DNA of 64,000 bases from positions 694,501 to 758,500 of the forward strand of contig JAOTON010002237.1 of the NCBI GenBank assembly GCA_034440635.1, read 5' to 3'. Below the pieces are notes generated by a model, which saw only the letters and a program-made list of their open reading frames with translations, ran no database searches and was not told the origin of the DNA. How positions within the stretch are numbered: position 1 is the stretch's first letter; each line of letters begins with the position of its first letter. Of the stretch, positions 1-10,708 are shown in pieces. This stretch comes from Lepas anatifera. Its lineage: Eukaryota > Arthropoda > Thecostraca > Lepadidae. A program made the translations under genes and the position numbers.

Positions 1-194
1 TGACTTTCTTGACTGCAGCTGCAGGGTTGAGCTGCTTGGGATTACATTGTTTATAGCCGGATCAGAAATAGAGGGGCGGTGGCTATTCCAGTGGTGCCAC
101 GTATGGGCTTGCGAACAATCAATAAACACTGTTTATGTACCCATTTACAGCTGTCTCCTACGTGCTATACAATGTTAACAGTTATTGGTCGTGA
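1..194. other. Unclassified flank
   Basis: I see no gene, RNA or repeat boundary here. The short open frames have no recognisable domain. Confidence 0.4.
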
Positions 195-390
195 GCATGA
201 GCGCCGAAAGCGGGGAGGGGACGCGTCCCCCCTGTTGGCCAACCAGGGGAGGACGTTCCCCCAAAATTTTTAGACCAAAGGTCATTAATGCTGTCAGGTA
301 CCGAATATGCTCAAAATTCGCCTCCCCGGTCAGCACCAGCGCGGGTCCGTCCCCCTGCGAAAATTCCGTGGCGGGGCCCCTGATCGTGAG
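195..390 (+). repeat. GC-rich dispersed repeat R1, copy 1
   Basis: The segment runs from GCGCCGAAAGCGGGG through a 'TTGGCCAAC...GGGGA' block to 'CGGACCC/GGGGACGG'-type GC runs. A clearly related copy in the opposite orientation lies at 35857-36057, sharing the blocks TTGGCCAAC, 'TCATTAATGCTGTCAGGTACC' in part, and GCGAAAATTC. No coding potential is seen. It is a dispersed repeat whose class I cannot assign. Confidence 0.6.
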
Positions 391-470
391 CTGGTGCCAT
401 ATGGAACAAAGTGGGAAATGAATAATAGCAAGTAATCATCCCAGAAATATGTTTTATTTTCTAATCTGTC

Positions 471-659
471 AATGTGACCGGATACACCACAGGTTTCGCA
501 CACAGTGTTTTTGAATTTGCACTGCGGTCGGATGTGTGAGCGGTTCCCACACGCGTAACATCGGCGGTCCGGCTTATGCGCGGCGCCAGAGGCGGAATCA
601 GTCCGCCGCGACTGGGATGCAGTCGGGAAAGCTACCAGACTTTGCAGCTTTGCCTCTAG
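471..659 (-). pseudogene. Ty3/gypsy-like gag zinc-knuckle fragment
   Basis: Read on the minus strand, this codes for a basic linker followed by a complete CCHC zinc knuckle (CYACGNRSHIRPQC) and the beginning of a second (CETCGVSGH). Paired knuckles with this spacing are typical of the Gag nucleocapsid region of Ty3/gypsy-like LTR retrotransposons, where they bind RNA. There is no start codon, no protease or reverse transcriptase, and the second knuckle is cut off, so this is a relic. Assignment to Ty3/gypsy rather than another LTR group rests on the knuckle pattern only. Confidence 0.6.
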
Positions 660-873
660 TTCGAGGACTTTCTAATGTAGCTCTTGGGCGTAGCCAGATC
701 GTGAGTCCAACTGTCGGACCTTTTTACTCTCCCCCATAGACATGCACTAGTCAAATTTCTGACCTTGGTAACGGCAGCAGGGAAAGTGCAAATGCCGTCA
801 GCCACAACATGAATTCTGAATTCTGAAGTGATCGTGAGAAAAAAGTGATTGAACAGCAAACCCTCTGTGTTTC

Positions 874-2894
874 TTAACCCGCGCCCCGGTGGGCCTCCGA
901 GCCACCTTCGCCCTGGTGGGGGTGTTTGAACACCCCACTCGAACTCGGCCCCTATGCGGGGTGGCGAAAAGCGCCAACGCTGGTGGGGAGCTCATATAAA
1001 TTCATGAACAAACTATATAAATCACTTTTTGGCCCAGGTCAAAATTTAGGTCATGACAGGTCAAAGAAGTGGGCATTTTGAGCAAAGCTTTTTAGCTCTA
1101 GCATCTGACAGACTTGGGTTAAAATAATTTTGTATGCACCATTCGCTTCCCCTCGTCACGGCAAATCCAATGATGTATAATATGACCATACTAGGTCAAA
1201 ACACAAAAATTACCTGACATCAGCTCAGGTCAAGGTCACTTATTGACATAGCATAAACAATGTGCATATAAATCAACTTGCAATAGTAATCAAAACGCAA
1301 TGGTATCAAAATAAAAGCTGTATCATCATTTCATACAAAGTTACTAACCTAAGTCTGAAAACTGCTTAACCCGCGCCCCACCGGGGGTCCAGCACCACCT
1401 TCGCCCCACCGGGGGCCATAGATGCCCCCCTCTAACTCCGAAAATATGGGCGTTAGCGCAAATCTGCAAAGTGCATTAGAAAGCTCGCGTCAATTCAGTA
1501 AGAAATTACTTCACATGTTTTAGTGCTCAGGTCAATGGTTTGACCTCCAGAGGTCAAGTTAGGTCACAATAGGCGATTTTCACTCAAATATGCAATGCTT
1601 AAGAAAACTGGACATAACTCTTATGCCATTAGTGCTATTGAGATCTGGTACAGTACATTTGGTAGGAAATGGTCAGTCCTTTTTCCCATATGTGAAACGT
1701 AAAGATCTCCCGCTATTTGTTTGACCTACAGAGGTCACCTCGTGACCTAAGATGACCTGAGGTCACGAAAATTCAGAGAGTAAACTTGCCATATATCAAA
1801 TGAAAGCCAGTGACACGACAAACACGATGGTGTTTGTTTCAGCGCTCTAGCTTAATTAGGTCAAAAGTTATTGTCAAAATACTGTTTTTGACCCTGGTGA
1901 CCTCGGATGACCTTGGAAAGGTTAAAGGGCAAATATGGCCCCTGGAATCCGTGAAAGGGTGTCCAAGAACGCTTTTCTGATCAAGCTGAGCATTTTCAAT
2001 CGCTTTTGTGACTTTTAGATCATAAGACAGCTTTTCCCCATGCTTTTTCAATGGGAGAGGTCACCTCGTGACCTGACCTCAGGGCACGAAATCGAAAAAT
2101 CCCGGATATACGCCTTGTAGACCCTAGAGGGGCCATAAAGTGTAGGAAGTTTCAAATTGATCGAATTCGAATTGTAGCTCTTACAGAGCTCTAAAGTTGA
2201 AGTGAGGTGACCTTGGTTGACCTCGTCTGGTGACCTGACCTTAGGTGACCCGGGGTAAAAAGTTTCAGGGATGGTGGGAAAATGATGCAGTGAGAGGTAG
2301 AGCCCTCAACCGCGGTGCTGCGCCTCTTCGTTTTTCTGCTATCCCGGAAAACCTTAGGGGGGCCATCGATGGCCCCCGGTGGGGCGAGGGTTAAGTAGCT
2401 TCAGATGGTCTCTCCGAGGTCACTGGTCAAGAATATCCACATGATCCTTAGAGGGGGCTCAGGATACTTCTACTGTGAGAATATGAAGGTATTATCAGCT
2501 TTATCTACACAAATACAGCCCAATTTCTGTTTTTCCTATGTATTTACAATGGAGAGGTCATTGTCCGTACTTGACCTTAGGTCATCGATATGAAAAACCA
2601 CGGAATTTATGTTGTAGAACTCGGTGGGGCCATTATGTGTTACAAATTTCAATCCGATAGATTCACCCATTTCTTACTTATGCTACCTCAAACATTTTTT
2701 AGGTGAGGTCACTTGACTTGCACTGGTGACCTGACCTAAGATGATCCAAACTCAAATTTTTTAGGGAAGTTGCAAAATAGATCAAAGAAAAGATGTGCCA
2801 AGTACGGCGGCGCTTCGCGGCGCCGTTTTTTCGTGCCACCGGAAAAACCCGGGAGGGTGGGTGTTCAAACACCCCCCACCGGGGCGAGTGTTCA
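874..2894. mobile_element. TTAA-flanked element, family A-like (outer, split)
   Basis: The left end is TTAACCCGCGCCCC with a GGTGGG block; the right end is CACCGGGGCGAGTG followed by TTCA, a one-base variant of TTAA. The ends are inverted repeats. The interior contains blocks also present in the element at 3888-4743: a TGACCTGACCT motif, a 'tacggcggcgct' hairpin near the right end, and AGGTCA runs. A second element (1366-2394) sits inside at a TTAA. No transposase is visible, so it is a non-autonomous (MITE-like) element. TTAA target use is typical of the piggyBac superfamily, but the superfamily here is inferred from the target alone. Confidence 0.7.
1366..2394. mobile_element. TTAA-flanked element nested inside 874-2894
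   Basis: It begins TTAACCCGCGCCCCACC and ends GGTGGGGCGAGGGTTAA, giving inverted ends and a perfect TTAA on both sides. The host sequence resumes on both sides (GAAAACTGC on the left, GTAGCTTC on the right). The interior is about 1 kb, AT-rich, packed with AGGTCA/TGACCT hexamers, and has no open frame worth calling. It is a younger insertion into a related element. Confidence 0.75.
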
Positions 2895-3462
2895 ACGAAG
2901 ACTTTGTTATCGATAGTTGATAACCGCACTAATAAAAAATGTCGAGAACAAATTTTATGATACTTATCGCCAAAGGCCATAAAATCCATTGACTTAAAGC
3001 CCCCCCCGAGAAACCTGGATGGCAATTGAGAGGCGTCCGATCCAAACTGAACTTTCGCCGTATCTAACCTTGCATTAAAGCCTTCACCCGGGCAATTGAG
3101 GGGTCCTTAAGTGCCCTCACCTATTTTTCCGAGGTGGCCGAAGAAATTTTCATCGCCGAAAAAGTTAACTCAAGTAAATTGGAGAGAATTCATGAGCTCG
3201 TCGATTGGTAAAGGAATTTTGGAAATGTGTCAATAACTTTTTAACTTATAGGCTTTCAAAATCAGGCTTATATTTTGAGGCCGTCGCAATCGTAAACAGT
3301 TCGCCTGCACTGTAGAGCGAGTGATAATCAGGTTATACGTCAAGTTCAGCGCACATGAAGGTTAAGGTCAAGGTCATAGGTCACATGTCAAGGTCATTGA
3401 TCCCAGTATTCCGCTCAGATGACATCATGGAGCATGAACTATATTATGGTTTGACTTCATAG

Positions 3463-4776
3463 TTAAAGGGAATGTGGCACCTCGGTTGAATTCCGGAATT
3501 TAGAGTAATTAGGAGTATTTTTAGCAAAAAATAATGGAAATGTACATGATTTTTTTGAAAAATTTACAATAAGCTCAATATTTTGAAAATTAAAGTGCTT
3601 CTCTATGGTAAGAAATAAACCTTCGCCCGTGCATGACGTCATGATCCGGCAGCACCACTAGCATATTCACTAGGTTTCAATAGATTGACCATTCACAGTG
3701 ATATCATCATAATATCACGCCAAGAGCTGACAACTGGAGCCGGTTCCTTGGGTAAATTTGGGAGCGTTTCAGGTAGGTTTTTAGCTAAGCTGTACGGAAA
3801 TTTCGCATTCCAAGACAAATGATATGTTGAGTGCCGGGTTTTCCGGCATGGGTAGTGCCGGGTGTTCCGGCAGCTTTGGTACCTCGGTTAACACGCGCAT
3901 TGACGGGGGTCTGAGCCACCTTCGCATTGACGGGGGAAGGGGCGGGTACCCGCCCCCCCTAAGATCTCAAGAAGCACGGTAGGTAGCGAAAAACGGTAAA
4001 TGGTGTTGGGCTGCCCGTCCACTTCTCCATCGAAAAAATTTGAACCATTTTTTTGTCAGGTCACATTTAAGGTCACGAGAGGTCAAAACATGCCGTCATA
4101 GGAATAACATGTAAATTCAGTTTTTCGGCCATTATATCTGAACAAGTAAAGATAGAGCAAAACGACATGACTATATGAATCCTCTCAGCAAGCCGAATCG
4201 AATGATATATAATTTGACCTTGCTAGGTTAAATCAAGGATTTGACCTGACCTGAGGTCAGGTCAGGGTCAAATTATATAAAATGCATATCATTAGAACCG
4301 CAAAGCCCAGGCGAGTCTAATGCAGCTAAAATAAACGCTCTATCACCATCCGTTACTGCGTTATTTAGTAAAAAAACATTTTTCCCACGTATTTCCAATG
4401 GAGAGGTCATGTCTCGTACCTGACCTTAGGTCATCGATATCAACAATACCGGAACATATTTTAAAGAACTTGGTGGGGCCATTACGTGATATGAGTTTCA
4501 ATCGGATAAGTTCGCCCTGCTCCGACCTATGCTATCTTAAGCTTTTTTTAGGTTGGGTCACTTGACCTGTACTGGTGACCTGACCTGAGATGACCTAACC
4601 TTTAAATTTTCACAGAAGTTGTAAAAATGATGAGGGAAAAGGCATGCCAAGTACGGCGGCGCTAAGCGCCGCCGTTGTTCTGCTATCTCCGAAAAACCCG
4701 AGGGGGGCGGGCACCCGCCCCCGCCCGTCAATGCGCGTGATAAAATCAAGTTATAAAGGTCACACTTTCCATTTAA
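3463..4776 (-). mobile_element. TTAA-flanked MITE family B, interrupted copy
   Basis: The left end is TTAAAGGGAATGTGGCACC and the right end is a degraded CACTTTCCATTTAA. The uninterrupted relative at 11052-11510 (opposite orientation) has the ends AGGGAATGTGG / CCACATTCCCT. The two align over most of their length, including 'AAGACAAATGATAT' and 'GGGTTTTCCGGCATG'. This copy is split at 3888-4743 by a family A element, and its last ~33 bases (AATCAAGTTATAAAGG...) continue after it. It is non-autonomous, with no coding region. Confidence 0.8.
3888..4743 (+). mobile_element. TTAA-flanked MITE family A, innermost copy
   Basis: It begins TTAACACGCGCATTGACGGG and ends CCCGTCAATGCGCGTG followed by ATAA (TTAA with one change). 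A close relative lies at 57774-58619. The interior carries repeated TGACCT/AGGTCA motifs, including GAGGTCAGGTCAGGGTCA, and a 'cggcggcgct..agcgccgccg' hairpin near the right end. There is no open frame. It is about 856 bp and a complete copy by its ends. Confidence 0.85.
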
Positions 4777-5245
4777 GACTACCCAAGGTCAATGTCAAAT
4801 GTCGTTTTTAAGGTCAAACTCTCAATTCCCACCCAAAAGCTGCTATAGTGTCAGTTAAATTTTACATGATTGTGAATATGTCATAAATCATAGGCTACTG
4901 ATCTTGAATGTCCTCGACCTAAAAATTCAGATAAAACTGTGGTATCTTCCCTCTATGACCTTGGTCCGCTTCTATTGTATTCCCGACTATTTCCGCATAG
5001 TCACAGTATTTTCCAATAGGTCTCCGGCACGGCTCACGTGACCGTTACGACCACGTTTCACCTTTAAGATATTGCCCTAGGTCCATGAAACTTGGTCATG
5101 ATGTAGATCACTATCGCCTTCACGTACCCCGAAGGGCACTTTTCTAACCCTCTTGGTTTCTGAGGTCTCAGGGGGCTGTGCGTTGACTGTGCGGCTGTGC
5201 GTCGCTGTGCATTGACGCCAGACCCCTCTCCACTGCGCGTCTTAA

Positions 5246-5785
5246 TCACTAAGCCAATTTAAGTTACCAATGAAGCTGACCGTACTGATCCAAGGTCGTT
5301 TTTTATTTGCCATGTGCAAAAAAGAACACGTTTTTGGAATTTGAGGGATTTTTGCCACCGATAGATGTAGGCTGGTCACGGAATTAGTAACAGTGAAGGG
5401 TCAGGATTTCAGGGGGGACTCACGGATTGCACCACCCACACACAGAAGAAGCGAAATTGCAGACCATCGTTGCAAGAAAGCGATGAAAGATAGCAGAACC
5501 TAAGCACTCGGCCGTGTCCAAGACAAGTGTTGACGCCATTCTCAGAACTTTTGTCGAAAAGGTATTTGACCTGGTGGCCTGCCTGAATAACCCGAAAGTA
5601 GTTGTTTTTGAACTCATTATAATCAGATTGTTATAAGTACCGTCTTGCTGGTTGTAGCAAGTTCGTGACTACCCAAAATACCTCAAGAGGGGCTTAGTAG
5701 CCAACCAATACGACAAGAGCGAAATAATCACTCACCATCGCGTCTCGAATGGCAGAATGTACGTCAACGCTGACACTAGCCCCAT
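5246..5785. other. Upstream region of the sugar transporter
   Basis: No confident gene is seen. The last bases before the transporter frame, TGACACTAGCCCCATATGTTTCAG, end in a plausible 3' splice site with AG at 5793-5794, so upstream exon(s) encoding the transporter N-terminus may lie here or further upstream. I could not identify one. Confidence 0.35.
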
Positions 5786-7165
5786 ATGTTTCAGATCTTG
5801 GCGATGACGGTCCTGGGCCACCACATGATTAATATCGGCATGAACATCGGTCTCAACAGCATCACACTAATCCAGGTGCCGGAGAATCCAGATCGCTTCT
5901 TGGAGGACGACCAGCTTTTCTGGACTCTCGCTATAACAACACTGGGTGCCCTCACTGGATGTCTCATGGCGACTCCTCTAGCTCCAGTGTTGGGCATAAG
6001 AAGACTTCTCCTCTTGGCTTGTCCCTTAAGTGCGCTGGGCTCTCTCGCGTGCAGTTTTGGAGGAAACTTTTGGTGGATTCTCATCGGCCGAATTGTGATG
6101 CAGATAAGTCTGGGTATGGGCGAAGGAACTGTGCGTGGATATGTGGCAGAGATCTCTCCTTCTCACCTCCGTGCCATCTACGCAACGTGTTTAAATTGTA
6201 CGGTGCTGTTGGGCCATGTACTTGCGCTATTGTTGGGCCAATTACTAAGCTGGAGAAAAATCTTTGCCATCACAGGGCTTGTGCCCCCTGCGATTTGTCT
6301 AGTCGGGATGATCTTTTTGCCCGACTCGCCCACCTGGCTCCTGACGCGAGGGGCCTCTGAGGAGAAGGCGTGCAAGTCGTTACGCTTTTTCCGCAACACT
6401 GACGCTAACGTGGCCTCGGACGTGACTGCGATAGCGCAGTCATTGAGGGAGACCGAAGCTGCTTCCGACCAGGACATGCCATCCACCTGGAGGCTCCTTC
6501 TGCAGCGGGAGACGCGGACACCGCTGCTGATGGCATGCACTCAGGTGGTGGTGTACGTATGGTGTGGCGGTGGCACCCTGATGCAGATCACAGCCTTCGT
6601 GTTCCATCAGCTGAACGTTCCCCTCAACGAGTACCAGACGGGCATGCTTCCGCCACTGGTGTCGCTGCTGGCCGCCACGTTCACCGGCCCTGTGCTGGAG
6701 CGGTGCGGTAGGCTGGCAATGCTGAAGATCGGCGGCGCCATCATGTTTGCTGGCGGCGCTGCGATCGCCACCTATTCCTTCCTATCTTCACAAGACCAAC
6801 ACAGCTTCGGGTGGGTGGTGCTGGCGGGAGCAGCTCTACTGCAGGCTGCTCACGCAGGCATCACTGGACCCATCACCTTCAACTACTGCGGCGAGCTGCT
6901 TCCAAATCGCACTCGAGCGCTGGGTGCCAACGTAGTGATCGCCGTGCTGAACATCAACTACTCGGTCTTACTGAGGGTCTACCCATACTTGGAGGAATTC
7001 ACAGGCCACGGAGGGGCTTTCACCCTGCACGCGCTGGTCAGCTTATTTCAGATACTGTTTGCATCGTGCTGTCTGAAGGAAACCAAGGGGATGACGCTGG
7101 AGCAAGTGCAGCGCATTTTCCAAAGAGCAAAGGGTGGGATTTCACTTGAACCGCGTACTGTGTAA
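5786..7165 (+). CDS. MFS sugar transporter, Tret1-like
   Basis: The 459-residue multi-pass membrane protein belongs to the sugar-porter branch of the major facilitator superfamily. It is closest in layout to insect facilitated trehalose transporters (Tret1), which move trehalose or glucose across the plasma membrane. Visible landmarks are the loop-2 APVLGIRR near residue 66, RGYVAEISPSHLRA (117-130), PDSPTWL (179-185, the PESPRWL site), CGRLAMLKIGG (307-317), YCGELLPNRTRA (367-378) and the C-terminal KETKGMTLEQ (431-440). About twelve hydrophobic segments are present. The frame is intact and intronless to a TAA. A stop lies just upstream in frame; either ATG 5786 is the start or, more likely, this is the last coding exon beginning at 5795 after TTTCAG. 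Substrate is inferred from family, not shown. Confidence 0.88.
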   Translation: MFQILAMTVLGHHMINIGMNIGLNSITLIQVPENPDRFLEDDQLFWTLAITTLGALTGCLMATPLAPVLGIRRLLLLACPLSALGSLACSFGGNFWWILIGRIVMQISLGMGEGTVRGYVAEISPSHLRAIYATCLNCTVLLGHVLALLLGQLLSWRKIFAITGLVPPAICLVGMIFLPDSPTWLLTRGASEEKACKSLRFFRNTDANVASDVTAIAQSLRETEAASDQDMPSTWRLLLQRETRTPLLMACTQVVVYVWCGGGTLMQITAFVFHQLNVPLNEYQTGMLPPLVSLLAATFTGPVLERCGRLAMLKIGGAIMFAGGAAIATYSFLSSQDQHSFGWVVLAGAALLQAAHAGITGPITFNYCGELLPNRTRALGANVVIAVLNINYSVLLRVYPYLEEFTGHGGAFTLHALVSLFQILFASCCLKETKGMTLEQVQRIFQRAKGGISLEPRTV

Positions 7166-7699
7166 TAGGCAGTGCTGGGGAGGGGAGGGGTTGAGGCTTG
7201 ATTTGACGCTTTGTGGAGCGCATGAAGTGACCTCCAATCTACTTCGGAGGTAATGGTTGAAGAAATCAAAATAGGTGTCAATGAATGCAAAGTTAGAGAA
7301 GATTTGTGCCCGATGTGCTTGATGCAAAATTTGGCACTTTTACTGCCAAAAATTACAGCTGTAAGAAAAGAGCTATGGTGCAGCGCTAGCCATTTCTCAG
7401 GTTTGACCTCGCTTGTGACATCACTTATTGATCCAGCACCGATAAATTTGATATAAATTTCATGACTAAGAGCCCAGAAATAAGATCTACTCAATATGTG
7501 CCGATCGCTGAAGTGTTTATCAACCACCACTCCAGTTACGCTCCTATCCACCTCAGCCCAAGTTTGCGCGGAGAGGGGGCCGATTACCTCCTCCCCCTGA
7601 TCTCGACTTCTGTAAGTGATAGGAAAAACTACGCGAACGTGGCAAAATTATCATGATATAACATTAAAGTTATATTTATCACTGTTTTGCTTGGTGCTA
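7166..7699. other. 3' flank of the transporter
   Basis: No gene, RNA or clear repeat is recognised. The short open frames have no domain signature, and I see no convincing polyadenylation signal close to the stop codon. Confidence 0.35.
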
Positions 7700-8590
7700 G
7701 TGGTTATTCCAGAACCAAGAACCAGCCTTAAGGTCATACCAGGTCAAATAATGCGGTAAGTCAAGGACAGCTTTTTTCTAGCTTCTGAAGGGGTTGAGTG
7801 AGAGCCAACTCTTAGAGCCCACTAGTTGTCTCTCGCTACAGCGACGCAAATGCTGTGTATAATGACTTTACTAGGCCACCATGCAAAGGCATTACTTGAC
7901 CCAAGGCCTATGACGTGAGGTGAGGTCAAATTTACTATATAATCGGGCATGGCCATTAAACATATCAATTGATTCACAATGGCAATACAAACACGAAGCT
8001 TTAACAGCATGATTTGTTGGTGGTTGACACGCATTGACAGGGTCTGAGTCACCTTCGCTTTGACGGATGGGGCGGGTACCCATCCCCTCCGCCACCCTCC
8101 TAAGATCTAAGAAATCACGCTAGTCAGCGAAAAGCGGTAAACGCTTTTAAGTAGCCCGACCTTAGTTGTAAGAAAACGTTCCATAAATGTTTTTCAGGTC
8201 CAATCTAACGTCACCAGGGGCCAGAACATGTAATCATAGGAATATAATAGCGTGTAATGGAATAAAAGCTTTTCAGCTATGTCATCTGTCAAAAAAGAGC
8301 TACAACAAGTTTTGGAATTCACACGGCAAGCGGCGTCATGATGTAAGATAATTTTCACTGCAAGGGAAAATCATCTTAAATCCCTTAAACAAGGGATTTC
8401 ACTGCAAGGGAAAGTCCACGATTTGGCCTGTTAGGGTCAAGTGAAGATCAAATAAGGTCAAAACATATAGCAGTAGAAGTGCAGGTTAAGACAAAGCTAA
8501 TAACATCAAAATAAGCACTGCATATCAATTATTCAACGAAGTTTTTTAACCAATTATGTGCTATGAACTTCAGAACGATAGACTACGCTT
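7700..8590. mobile_element. Degenerate nested family A-like elements
   Basis: 7700-8023 resembles the interior of family A elements (AGGTCAAATAATGC, TGAGGTGAGGTCAAA). At 8024 a new family A left end begins, TTGACACGCATTGACAG with 'GGTCTGAGTCACCTTCG', matching the left ends at 3888 and 57774. Its right end is not clearly recognisable, so the copy is decayed or truncated near 8590. There is no coding sequence. Confidence 0.6.
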
Positions 8591-9045
8591 GTTATTACTA
8601 ATTCGATGCTAACCCTCGCACGTACAGGGGGTTGTTGCAACCCCCCACAGGTTTTTCAGGAATAGAAAACGAGCTTTTTAAGTAAGAGCCTTGAAAAATT
8701 GTATAGCCTCTGGGGCATTCATTGCGCATATTTTGTAAGCAGAAAATTGTTCCTACCTTTCAAGGTCACAGAGCTATGACCTCAAGAGTGGAAGCATGTT
8801 GAGGTCATTTGGGCACCTGTATCCGTTTTCACGTGAATGCTCCACACTCTCATCGTTCTTTTGCAGCATTTGTTCATGAACTGGCCCAGAATATTTTCTT
8901 TCAACCTTCGAGGATCACTTTTATCAGGTTATACCTTTCATGACCTTTCTTGACCTTCAATTACCTTGATTTGATCTTGCGTGACTTCAGTGATAACCCT
9001 GCGTCGAATAACGACTACATATGCGTGTTTCGATTCGGTATTTCG
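8591..9045. other. Unclassified AT-rich sequence
   Basis: It contains a short GC palindromic block (CAGGGGGTTGTTGCAACCCCC) at about 8624-8646, which could be an element end, and scattered TGACCT motifs. No gene is seen. Confidence 0.35.
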
Positions 9046-9570
9046 GAATGAGATGAAGACCGCATTAGTTGACTTGCGTCCTATACGGACTTGACCTCTT
9101 CGACCTGTGACCTTATCTGACCTTGAAAGCGGTGTAAACAATAACAGATGAAGAAGCAAGCACTTACTGGCCGTAAATGATGCACAATGGCTTATGAATA
9201 GTCAATTTGAATGATATGGACACTGAACTAGTTGGTTTGCATATTTTATGGACTGCCTTTCGAAATTTGACCTTATTTGACCTTGAAGGGGGTGCAAGCA
9301 ATAGAAGATGATGAAGCAGGCAAATGGCGTAAAAGATGAAAAATATCTTTGAATAGTCAATTTGCAGCATGAGAAGGACGCTAAACAAGGCGTTTTTCCT
9401 CTAATACATACTTGACCTTTTTCGACCTTTGACCTAATTTGACCTTGAAGGGGGTGTAAGCAGTGAGATAGGATTATACAGGCCTAAAATTGCGTTAATT
9501 ATACAGAATGGCTTGTTAATAGTCCATTTAAATGATGTGGACACTGAACTAGTTGACTTGCTTCCAATAT
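9046..9570. repeat. ~160-bp tandem repeat, about 3 copies
   Basis: The phrase TTGACCTTGAA.G.GGTG recurs at about 9120, 9282 and 9440 (spacings near 160). It is followed each time by a GATGAAG/GCAG block and a 'GGCTTATGAATAGTCAATTT' type block, then ACACTGAACTAGTTG. Each unit contains two to three TGACCT hexamers, several in the extended form TGACCTTGA. There is no coding potential. Confidence 0.65.
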
Positions 9571-10546
9571 GCGCTTTGATGGCACTTGGACCGTTTATTT
9601 TGAAAACAAGTTGTAAAAGGGATCAGAGGTATCTAGGCTATATGCATGGGTGGAGATCCCAGGGGGGTGGGGGGTCAGAACCCCCTCCTGATTTGGAAAT
9701 CGGGAGAACCTGGGGGGTCAGCCCGGGTTCTGCGCCTTCTGTTCTCACAAAATATGTTTTGACCCATAAATAATAATGGTTCCATTTGCGGCATTTTTGG
9801 GATCGGCTGAGTCATAATTTGAAATATCTCTCCCTTTGCATCTTCTTTGTAGATGGGTAATAGAGACCAGCAGTAGCGCCAAGGCTTTCCGTCACGATTA
9901 TGGGGCCCGCCAGGTGGTCTTCGGACCCCTGAGCTGGTCTGCATCCCTGAGTTGAATCTGTGCCTCCTGAGATCAAGGTTTCGCAGGGACCCTTGGGCTG
10001 TTCTGGGGGCCACGTATCTTGAGAATCGTGGTCTGATATGAACACCTGAGTTGACACTGGGACACCTGAGCTCTTTGGAGGTCCTTCATCTTGTCTGACC
10101 CTCCTGAATTAGTATGGAACCTCCATCAGATGGTTGCAGGACCCCTGAGATCTGGAACTCTTGAGCTGGTTTAAGCCTACTGAAATTGAGCTTCACTAGG
10201 GGCCCCTAGCTGTTCTGGGGGCCCCTGAGAGAATCTTGCACAGGAGGTTCTAGACTTGAGTTTGTAGCCCCCAGTGCTATCGTCCTTTGCGTTTTTCTGG
10301 ACCTCTTGAGCGGCTTTGGGGTTCCTGAACAGGTCTGGGCTCCCTAAGTTGTTGCTTGGTCCTCTGACGTGATATTTAGTCCCCTCAGCTGATCTGGGGC
10401 TCCTTTAGATAACCAGGCCCCCACACTGATCTTGAAACCCATGTGTTGTCACTGAATGCCCTGTGCTTGTCAGGACCCGTTAACTGGTATCAGCTGATTT
10501 TGGGATCCCTGAGTTGGTTTTGAGCCGCCGGAGAGGGAGTTTTGCA

Positions 10547-10708
10547 GGTAGTCACTGGGCTGTTCTGGGGCCGTTAGAGGATATTGCACATGAGCTTACT
10601 GGCTCAGCCTTAGACCCTGAGCTGGCTGGTAGTCACTGGGCTGTTCTGGGGCCTTTAAAGGATATTGCACATGAGCTTACTGGCTCAGCCTTAGACCCTG
10701 AGCTGGCT
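10547..10708 (+). repeat. 81-bp tandem duplication in family D repeat
   Basis: Two nearly identical 81-bp units start at 10547 and 10628 (GGTAGTCACTGGGCTGTTC). They include GATATTGCACATGAGCTTAC and end at CTGAGCTGGCT. The high similarity within a degenerate repeat marks a recent local duplication. Confidence 0.8.

Larger units (their letters stand above)
3075..5245 (-). mobile_element. TTAA-flanked element family C, interrupted copy
   Basis: TTAA at 3075-3078 and 5242-5245 bracket a copy of the element found uninterrupted at 41863-42774 in the opposite orientation. Shared blocks include the 'TATTTTTCC.AGGTGGCCG' region near the left end, the 'TTCGCCTGCA' region, and the 'AAAAGCTGCTA..GTG.CAGTTA' region near the right end. 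The copy is split at 3463-4776 by a family B element. In the uninterrupted copy the split point reads CTTCATAGTTAATG, showing that the target was a TTAA. Confidence 0.75.
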
